Under the pieces are notes generated by a model. That model was not told the DNA's origin. It was given only the letters and a program-made list of their open reading frames with translations, and searched no databases. The position numbers were made by a program, and so were the translations under genes. Below are positions 1-4,881 of a DNA stretch of 7,451 nt, piece by piece. Position 1 is the first letter of the stretch, and each line of letters starts with the position of its first letter. The stretch covers positions 1 to 7,451 of the forward strand of contig JAICRS010000149.1 in the NCBI GenBank assembly GCA_025966335.1, given 5' to 3'. Origin of the DNA: Nocardioidaceae bacterium. GTDB taxonomy: Bacteria; Actinomycetota; Actinomycetes; Propionibacteriales; Nocardioidaceae.

Positions 1-1
1 C

Positions 2-394
2 GAGACGCTGGAGACCGCCACCTTCTGGTCAGGCCTGGAAACGGTGTACGACGCGGTGCGGACCGTTCTGGAGAAGACGCTGACCGCCCAGGGCACACCG
101 CCGATCGTGCTCTGCCACGTCTCGCACGTCTACGCGACCGGGGCCTCGCTCTACTTCACGGTGGCCGCCCGGCAGACCGAGAACCCGCTGGCTCAATGGG
201 CGGCGGCCAAGACAGCTGCGTCGGACGCGATGCGCGCCGCCGGTGCCACCATCACCCACCACCATGCAGTCGGCCAGGACCACAAGCCCTGGTTGGCCCA
301 GGAGATCGGCCCCGTCGGCGCCGAGATCCTGCGCGCGGTCAAGGAGCGGCTCGACCCTGCCGGAGTGCTCAACCCGGGCGTGCTGGTGCCGTGA
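2..394 (+). CDS. FAD-binding oxidase, alkyl-DHAP synthase (AGPS)-like, C-terminal part only
   Basis: This is the 3' end of a gene that enters from the left edge; frame 2 is open from the first base, so the GTG at 44 is an internal codon. About 130 residues are visible. They match the C-terminal half of the FAD-linked oxidase family that includes alkyldihydroxyacetonephosphate synthase: an ETLETATFW segment, then HVSHVYATGASLYFT, then a three-histidine run (257-265) followed by GQDH, and a terminal LDPAGVLNPG motif. In AGPS the HHH region belongs to the substrate/flavin pocket and the enzyme exchanges the acyl group of acyl-DHAP for a fatty alcohol. Actinobacterial homologues mostly lack a proven substrate, so an ether-lipid role is an inference. 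The stop codon overlaps the start of the downstream lipid kinase (GTGA at 391-394), indicating translational coupling. The FAD-binding PP-loop domain lies outside the window and cannot be checked. Confidence 0.87.
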   Translation, partial: ETLETATFWSGLETVYDAVRTVLEKTLTAQGTPPIVLCHVSHVYATGASLYFTVAARQTENPLAQWAAAKTAASDAMRAAGATITHHHAVGQDHKPWLAQEIGPVGAEILRAVKERLDPAGVLNPGVLVP

Positions 395-1257
395 GGTCGT
401 TCCACCTGCTGGTGAACCCTCTCTCGGGTGGAGGCGCAGCCCCCGCGTCCGCCGTACCGGTGGCCCGGGCGCTGCGCGAAGCTGGCGCGTGCGTGCGGCT
501 GAGCTACAGCCCGGGACCGGCCGGGTGCCGCGCCCTGGTCGAGGAGTCGGTGACCCGGGACGAGGTGGTCGTGGCCGTGGGGGGCGACGGGATGGTCGCC
601 TCGCTGGCGGGAACCGTCGTGGAGCGCGGCGGCGTGCTCGGCATCGTCCCGGCCGGCCGCGGGAACGACTTCGCCCGCCAGCTGGGCCTGCCGACCGAGG
701 CCGCCGCCGTCGCGGACACGCTGCTGACCGGCCAGGTCCGGTCGGTGGACGTGATCGACGCCGGGGACCGGGTGGTCGTCGGCAGCGTGTACGCCGGCGT
801 GGACTCCCGCGCCTCGGAGCTGGTCGACCGTGCGCACCGGCTGCCACGGCGGTTGCAGTACCCGTACGCCGCAGTCCGCGCCCTGGCGTCCTACCAGCCG
901 ACCCGGTTCCATATCGAGGTCGACGGGGCGGTGCACGTCCACGACGCCGCTGCCGTCATCGTCGCCAACTCCGGTTTCTACGGCAGCGGCATGCACATCG
1001 CGCCTCGCGCGGACATCACCGACGGTCTCCTCGACGTGGTGGTGATCGGTGCAGCATCGAGGGTGGCACTGATCCGGTCGATGCCCACGGTGTACGACGG
1101 CTCGCACGTCGACCTGCCCGAGGTGCTCACGTTCCGGGGCCGGGAGGTGACTGTTCGCTCGGACCGGCCCCAGGCGGCGTACGCCGATGGCGAGCGCCTC
1201 GCGCCGCTGCCCTGCACCGCCGTGGTCCGGCCGGCGGCCCTGCGCGTCCTCGGCTGA
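391..1257 (+). CDS. Diacylglycerol kinase-family lipid kinase
   Basis: This 288-residue protein has the usual length and motif order of DagK/YegS-type lipid kinases, which move the gamma-phosphate of ATP onto diacylglycerol or a related lipid at the inner membrane face. Visible motifs are the N-terminal LVNPLSGGG, the nucleotide-binding GGDG at residues 64-67 with a preceding VVVAV strand, PAGRGNDFA at 87-95, and the C-terminal DGLLDVVVIG at 211-220. The GGDG motif is followed by Met68 where Thr is usual, and the family's common GTGND is GRGND here. The open frame extends upstream to 196, but GTG 391 is preferred because it starts right before the LVNP motif and overlaps the stop of the previous gene as GTGA. 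The coupled oxidase-kinase order resembles Rv2251-Rv2252 of M. tuberculosis, where Rv2252 is a diacylglycerol kinase linked to glycolipid synthesis (recalled knowledge). The exact lipid substrate is unknown. Confidence 0.9.
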   Translation: MRSFHLLVNPLSGGGAAPASAVPVARALREAGACVRLSYSPGPAGCRALVEESVTRDEVVVAVGGDGMVASLAGTVVERGGVLGIVPAGRGNDFARQLGLPTEAAAVADTLLTGQVRSVDVIDAGDRVVVGSVYAGVDSRASELVDRAHRLPRRLQYPYAAVRALASYQPTRFHIEVDGAVHVHDAAAVIVANSGFYGSGMHIAPRADITDGLLDVVVIGAASRVALIRSMPTVYDGSHVDLPEVLTFRGREVTVRSDRPQAAYADGERLAPLPCTAVVRPAALRVLG

Positions 1258-1323
1258 GCACCGGTTGCCGGCACGGATACCGTGGGCTGGAAACTGCGCC
1301 CAGACCGGACGGAAGTGTGGACC

Positions 1324-3048
1324 ATGACCGAGAGCCACCCAGCGACCGAGGCCTACCGGAGTGCACGGGACCAGCTGCTCGCGCTGCGCGGCGAGCCGGA
1401 CCGTGCCGTGCGCGAGTTCCAGTGGCCCGACGTCGGTGACCGGTTCAACTGGGCGGTCGACTGGTTCGACGCGGTGGCCCGCGGCAACGACCGGCCCGCG
1501 CTGGTCATCGTCGAGGAGGACGGCGGCCAGACCTCACGGACCTTCGACGAGATGGCGCGGCGCTCGGACCAGGTGGCGGCATGGCTGGCACAGCAGGGCG
1601 TCCGCAAGGGCGACTCGGTGATCGTCATGCTCGGCAACCAGGTCGAGCTCTGGGAGACGATGCTCGCGATCATGAAGCTGGGGGCGGTGATCATGCCGAC
1701 CACCACCGCGGTCGGTCCCAGCGACCTCGTCGACCGGATCGCCCGGGGCAACGCCCGACACGTGGTGTGCAACCCCGCCGACGCCGCGAAGTTCGACGAG
1801 GTGCCCGGTGACTACACCCGGATCGCGGTCGGTGCCGCGGACGGCTGGCGTGACCTGCACGACGCGTACGACCTCGGCGAGGTCAGCATCGACCATCCCG
1901 GGACGGCTCCGGACGACCGGCTGTTGCTCTACTTCACGTCCGGCACGACCAGCCGGCCCAAGCTCGTCGAGCACACCCAGGTCTCCTACCCGGTCGGCCA
2001 CCTGTCGACGATGTACTGGCTGGGCCTCCGGCCCGGCGACGTGCACCTGAACATCTCCTCGCCAGGCTGGGCCAAGCACGCCTGGTCCTGCTTCTTCGCG
2101 CCCTGGATCGCGGAGGCGACGATCTTCCTCTACAACTACACGCGGTTCGACGCGCCGGCTCTGCTCCAACAGCTGCGGGAGCAGCACGTCACGTCGTTCT
2201 GTGCGCCGCCGACGGTGTGGCGGATGCTGATCAACGCCGACCTGTCCGGTGGTCCGGGCAACCTGCGCGAGGTGGTCGGCGCCGGGGAGCCGCTGAACCC
2301 CGAGGTGATCGCTCAGGTGAAGAAGCAGTGGGGGCTGGTCCTGCGCGACGGCTACGGGCAGACCGAGATGACCGCCTGCGTCGGCAACATCCCCGGTGTG
2401 ACCTTGAAGCCCGGCTCGATGGGCCGGCGGCTGCCCGGTTGCCCGGTGGTGCTGGTCGACCCGCTGACCGGTCGACCGGTCGAGGGCAAGGGTGAGGGTG
2501 AGATCTGCTTCGACCTGTCGGCGAAGCCGCTGTCGTTGATGACCGGCTACCAGGGTGACGAGCAGCGCAACGCCGAGGCGATGGCCGGCGGCTGGTACCA
2601 CACCGGGGACGTGGCCACCCAGGACGAGGACGGCTACATCACCTACGTCGGCCGCACCGACGACGTGTTCAAGGCGTCTGACTACAAGATCAGCCCGTTC
2701 GAGCTCGAGAGCGTCCTCATCGAGCACCCGGCGGTCGCCGAGGCCGCGGTGGTGCCCGCTCCGGACGAGGTGCGGCTCGCGGTGCCCAAGGCCTACGTCG
2801 TGCTGGCGCCGGGGCACGAGCCGTCCCGCGAGACCGCGTTGGACATCTTGAGGTACGCCCGCGAACACCTTGCGCCGTACCAGCGGATCCGCCGGCTGGA
2901 GTTCGCCGAGCTGCCCAAGACGATCTCGGGGAAGATCCGCCGGGTGGAGCTGCGCGCCCGGGAGAACGAGCTCGCCGCCGGTCAGGCCGGGGCGGTGCCG
3001 GAGTCCGGGGAGTGGCGCGACGACCAGTTTCCCGAGCTGAAGGGCTGA
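1324..3048 (+). CDS. AMP-binding acyl-CoA synthetase, medium-chain (ACSM/MACS)-like
   Basis: This 574-residue protein belongs to the ANL superfamily, which activates a carboxylic acid with ATP to an acyl-adenylate and transfers it to CoA. The P-loop YFTSGTTSRPK lies at residues 203-213. DGYGQTE is at 342-348, YHTGD with the ribose-binding Asp429 at 425-429, and the hinge region GRTDDVFKASDYK at 443-455. PKTISGKIRR carries the adenylation lysine at K537. The EHTQ stretch after the P-loop and FKASDYKISPFELES around the hinge are typical of the medium-chain/ACSM branch rather than long-chain FadD, so a short, branched or aromatic acid is likelier than a long fatty acid. The start is ATG 1324, with GGAAG at 1311-1315 eight bases upstream; an in-frame GTG at 1282 lies before this site and is less likely. 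It sits 66 bp after the lipid kinase and 54 bp before the cupin. The natural acid is not identifiable. Confidence 0.93.
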   Translation: MTESHPATEAYRSARDQLLALRGEPDRAVREFQWPDVGDRFNWAVDWFDAVARGNDRPALVIVEEDGGQTSRTFDEMARRSDQVAAWLAQQGVRKGDSVIVMLGNQVELWETMLAIMKLGAVIMPTTTAVGPSDLVDRIARGNARHVVCNPADAAKFDEVPGDYTRIAVGAADGWRDLHDAYDLGEVSIDHPGTAPDDRLLLYFTSGTTSRPKLVEHTQVSYPVGHLSTMYWLGLRPGDVHLNISSPGWAKHAWSCFFAPWIAEATIFLYNYTRFDAPALLQQLREQHVTSFCAPPTVWRMLINADLSGGPGNLREVVGAGEPLNPEVIAQVKKQWGLVLRDGYGQTEMTACVGNIPGVTLKPGSMGRRLPGCPVVLVDPLTGRPVEGKGEGEICFDLSAKPLSLMTGYQGDEQRNAEAMAGGWYHTGDVATQDEDGYITYVGRTDDVFKASDYKISPFELESVLIEHPAVAEAAVVPAPDEVRLAVPKAYVVLAPGHEPSRETALDILRYAREHLAPYQRIRRLEFAELPKTISGKIRRVELRARENELAAGQAGAVPESGEWRDDQFPELKG

Positions 3049-3102
3049 CAACGCTGCCGAGGGGCGGGCACTATTGGCTCGACCTTCGGAAGGACAACGG
3101 CC

Positions 3103-3591
3103 ATGACTACCCAAGACACTCGGGACCTCGTCGTACCGCCCGGCGGAGGAGAGGGCACCTGGCACCTGGACTGCCTCTGGAACTGGAAGATTCCGTCGGC
3201 GCTCACCGGCGGCGCGTTCACCCTCGCCGAACAGCTGCTGCCGAAGGGGTCGGCGCCTCCGGTCCATCGGCACACCAACGAGGACGAGGCATGGGTGGTG
3301 CTCGACGGCGAGGTGACCTTCTTCCTGGAGCAGGACCAGTACGTCGCCGGCAGCGGCACCTACGTCTTCGGCCCCCGCGGGCGGGCCCACACGTTCCTCG
3401 TCCGTTCGGAGACCGCTCGACTCCTGACGTTGGTGACACCGGGAGCGAGCGAGGAGTTCTTCCGCAGCACCGGACATGAAGCGACAGCGCTGACCTTGCC
3501 ACCACCGGGTGAGCCGAACATGGCGGCCATCGTCGGCGCCATGGAGCACTACGGAATCGAGCTCGTGGGGCCACCGCCCAGGCTCGGCTGA
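3103..3591 (+). CDS. Single-domain cupin protein with intact metal site
   Basis: This 162-residue protein has one conserved cupin barrel. Motif 1 fits G-x5-HxH-x4-E-x6-G exactly: Gly49, His55, His57, Glu62 and Gly69. Motif 2 fits G-x5-PxG-x2-H: Gly85, Pro91, Gly93 and His96, lacking the final Asn of the classical pattern. The three histidines and one glutamate needed to hold a divalent metal are therefore all present, so a metal-dependent enzyme (dioxygenase or isomerase, quercetinase-like in outline) is more plausible than a pure binding protein. No signal peptide is seen, so it is probably cytoplasmic. The start is ATG 3103 with a strong GGAAGGA at 3088-3094. It is followed after 13 bp by the cysteine hydrolase and is probably co-transcribed with it. 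The substrate is unknown; cupins are too diverse for assignment from motifs alone. Confidence 0.88.
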   Translation: MTTQDTRDLVVPPGGGEGTWHLDCLWNWKIPSALTGGAFTLAEQLLPKGSAPPVHRHTNEDEAWVVLDGEVTFFLEQDQYVAGSGTYVFGPRGRAHTFLVRSETARLLTLVTPGASEEFFRSTGHEATALTLPPPGEPNMAAIVGAMEHYGIELVGPPPRLG

Positions 3592-3604
3592 AGGGCCGGC
3601 GCGA

Positions 3605-4282
3605 GTGTCCGACAGCACCCAGGTTCACCAGTGGGCGATCGAGGAGCGCGAGTACGCGCGCCACGAGCAGCGACGCGGACGGCGCCACGCGTTCGAGCAC
3701 CTCGACCCCCGGCGGACCGCGCTCGTCGTCATCGACATGGTCCCGTTCTTCGTGGCGGAGAACGAGTTCTGCCGCGGCATCGTGCCCAACATCAGCCGGC
3801 TTGCAGCGTCGCTGAGGGAAGCCGGCGGCACGGTGGCCTGGGTGCTCCCTGGCGTCCCGGACCACTCGAGCGTCGCGGACGAGTTCTTCGGACCTCAGAT
3901 AGCGGAGATGTACCGGCGCTCGGGCGGCGAAGGGACCATGGAGGAGCGGCTGTGGCACGAGCTCGAGATCCACGGCGACGACCTGCTGGTCGAGAAGACC
4001 GCGGCCAGTGCGTTCTTCCCGGGCCGCTCGACACTCCCGGAGCTGCTGGACGGCCGCGGGATCGACACGGTCCTGGTCACGGGCACCGTCACGAACGTCT
4101 GCTGTGAGTCGTCGGCCCGCGACGCGAGCACGCTGGGCTACCGAGTGATCATGGTCGCGGACGGGAACGCGGCCCGGCGCGACCAGGACCACAACGCCAC
4201 GCTGCACACCGTCTACCGGACCTTCGGTGACGTGCGCTCGACAGCCGAGGTGATCGGCCTGATCGAGGCGCCGGTGTCCTAG
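3605..4282 (+). CDS. Isochorismatase-like cysteine hydrolase
   Basis: This 225-residue protein of the isochorismatase-like hydrolase family includes nicotinamidases, N-carbamoylsarcosine amidase, biuret hydrolase and RutB. The catalytic triad is visible: Asp44 in ALVVIDM, Lys131 in VEKTAASAF, and Cys166 in the nucleophile loop VTGTVTNVCCESSARDA (residues 158-174). The nucleophile is the first of two adjacent cysteines, since the second sits where Val is common. About 35 charged residues precede the fold. The start is GTG 3605, nine bases after AAGGG (3591-3595) and just past the cupin stop; the open frame continues further upstream but overlaps the cupin and looks non-coding there. The TNVCCES form is closer to the amide/ureide-hydrolysing members than to isochorismatases that make siderophores, and no siderophore genes are nearby. 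The likely reaction is hydrolysis of an amide or carbamoyl bond, with substrate unknown. The neighbouring guanidinium exporter is a separate transcription unit, so a functional link is only speculative. Confidence 0.9.
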   Translation: MSDSTQVHQWAIEEREYARHEQRRGRRHAFEHLDPRRTALVVIDMVPFFVAENEFCRGIVPNISRLAASLREAGGTVAWVLPGVPDHSSVADEFFGPQIAEMYRRSGGEGTMEERLWHELEIHGDDLLVEKTAASAFFPGRSTLPELLDGRGIDTVLVTGTVTNVCCESSARDASTLGYRVIMVADGNAARRDQDHNATLHTVYRTFGDVRSTAEVIGLIEAPVS

Positions 4283-4324
4283 CCGGTTCCAGCGCCGGCG
4301 GTCCTGGTCAGATCAGTCACAGGA

Positions 4325-4355
4325 TGCTGAATCACACCGGCGGCTCACCTATCGT
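4325..4355 (+). promoter_or_regulatory. Candidate promoter for the guanidinium exporter
   Basis: TATCGT at 4350-4355 is a reasonable -10 hexamer (TANNNT), with TGCTGA at 4325-4330 as a poor -35 at a long 19-base spacing. Initiation about seven bases downstream of the -10 would place the RNA 5' end at about 4361-4363, exactly at the base of the leader hairpin beginning at 4363. That agreement is the main support; the -35 match alone is weak. Confidence 0.3.
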
Positions 4356-4362
4356 GGAACGT

Positions 4363-4391
4363 GAGGCCACCTCGTCGTACGACGGGGCCTC
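4363..4391 (+). promoter_or_regulatory. Leader hairpin carrying an anti-Shine-Dalgarno arm
   Basis: GAGGCC (4363-4368) pairs perfectly with GGCCTC (4386-4391). After a three-base bulge an inner stem TCGTC/GACGG (4372-4376 with 4381-4385, one G-U pair) closes a GTAC loop. The hairpin ends directly against the first base of the riboswitch pseudoknot at 4392, so the two could stack. Its 3' arm extended by one base, GCCTCC (4387-4392), is the exact complement of the exporter's Shine-Dalgarno region GGAGGC (4455-4460). The hairpin may therefore hold the anti-Shine-Dalgarno strand away from the ribosome binding site. The pairings are read from the sequence; the regulatory role is inference. Confidence 0.55.
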
Positions 4392-4430
4392 CCGGACGAG
4401 CGCGTCGTACCCGGTCATGCAAGACGACGC
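4392..4430 (+). promoter_or_regulatory. Guanidine-III (ykkC-III) riboswitch
   Basis: This short leader motif matches the guanidine-III aptamer class, which folds as an H-type pseudoknot and binds guanidinium. The 5' strand CCGGACGAG lies at 4392-4400. P1 is GCGTCGT (4402-4408) paired with ACGACGC (4424-4430), seven Watson-Crick pairs. The loop ACCCGGTCATGCAAG (4409-4423) contains CCGG at 4411-4414, able to pair with CCGG at 4392-4395 to form P2. From memory, the Thermobifida fusca crystal-structure RNA has the same CCGGACGAG, ACCCGGUCA and CAAGAC segments, with P1 as GCGCCGU/ACGGCGC. The C-to-T and G-to-A differences here keep that pair intact (covariation). The downstream gene is a Gdx-type SMR exporter, a classic target of this class. 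The start codon is 35 bases beyond the motif. Bound ligand is expected to raise exporter translation. Confidence 0.92.
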
Positions 4431-4454
4431 AGTAAGCAACCACCAGCTGACTGC

Positions 4455-4459
4455 GGAGG
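4455..4459 (+). promoter_or_regulatory. Ribosome binding site of gdx, a likely switch target
   Basis: GGAGG lies six bases before ATG 4466, a strong Shine-Dalgarno that fixes the exporter start. GGAGGC (4455-4460) can pair with GCCTCC at 4387-4392. The adjacent ACTGC (4450-4454) can pair with GCAGT (4429-4433), which overlaps the 3' end of riboswitch stem P1. Both alternative helices would stack and hide the site when the pseudoknot is not formed. Their occurrence in the cell is inferred. Confidence 0.65.
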
Positions 4460-4465
4460 CACATC

Positions 4466-4780
4466 ATGGCTTGGCTCGTCCTCATCCTCTCCGGCCTGCT
4501 CGAGACCGTCTGGGCATCCGCCCTCGGTGAGAGCAGGGGCTTCACCCGACCAGTACCGACGACCGTGTTCGCCGTCGCGCTCGTGTTCAGCATGGCCGGC
4601 CTGGCGTACGCGCTGCGCAGCATCCCGGTCGGCACCGGGTACGCCGTCTGGGTCGGCATCGGCGCTGTCGGCACCGCCGCCTACGGCATCGCCGCACTGG
4701 GCGAGGCCGCGTCGGTCGGGCGGATCCTGTGCCTGGTGCTGATCGTGGCCGGTGTTGTCGGCCTGAAGGTCGTGTCGTAG
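4466..4780 (+). CDS. gdx: Small multidrug resistance protein, guanidinium exporter (Gdx/SugE subtype)
   Basis: This 104-residue integral membrane protein has four hydrophobic segments (about residues 2-20, 32-50, 57-78 and 84-102), as in all SMR transporters, which work as antiparallel homodimers exchanging protons for cations. The Gdx signature is complete: GLLETVWA with the proton/substrate-coupling Glu13 and Trp16, Ser42 in FSMAGLAYAL, then IPVGTGYAVWVGIGAVGTA with Tyr59 and Trp62. These residues line the guanidinium site in characterised Gdx proteins and separate them from EmrE/Qac polyspecific exporters. The expected role is export of guanidinium in exchange for protons. A guanidine-III riboswitch directly upstream (4392-4430) independently supports this substrate. 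It is a single gene, not the paired heterodimer form, and appears to have its own promoter. Older names are sugE and, loosely, QacE-like. Confidence 0.95.
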   Translation: MAWLVLILSGLLETVWASALGESRGFTRPVPTTVFAVALVFSMAGLAYALRSIPVGTGYAVWVGIGAVGTAAYGIAALGEAASVGRILCLVLIVAGVVGLKVVS

Positions 4781-4881
4781 CGACGGTCTGTCTCACTGGC
4801 CGGAGCGGGGTCGTTTGCGAGGCACACTTCGGGGAACATCGGCGGTGACCCGTGCACCCGTCCAGAAGTGAAGCCGCACCC

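Noticed and set aside
1534..3618. A very long minus-strand open frame (694 codons) opposite the acyl-CoA synthetase and cupin.
   Set aside because: It is a by-product of GC-rich codon bias. The translation is low-complexity and Arg/Gly/Val-rich with no family motif, while the plus strand encodes clear ANL and cupin motifs.
4282..4299. GCCGG/CCGGC hairpin just after the hydrolase stop, considered as a terminator.
   Set aside because: Only five pairs with an eight-base loop and no T-tract; such hairpins are expected by chance in DNA this GC-rich.
4280..4345. Resemblance to a guanidine-I (ykkC) riboswitch: CTAG, GGTTCC, CTGGTC and ACACCGG in order.
   Set aside because: The highly conserved 3' core (GGGA-AAAA-GCCCGGGAG type) is missing, spacing is wrong, and the segment begins within the previous stop codon. 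The guanidine-III motif downstream explains the regulation.
4363..4391. Leader hairpin considered as an intrinsic terminator or guanidine-II type (ACGR-loop) hairpin.
   Set aside because: No T-tract follows, and the loop is GTAC rather than ACGR; its position against the guanidine-III pseudoknot fits a role in the switch better.
4324..4530. A 68-codon plus-strand frame across the exporter leader.
   Set aside because: It overlaps the riboswitch and the start of gdx, has no ribosome binding site and encodes nothing recognisable.
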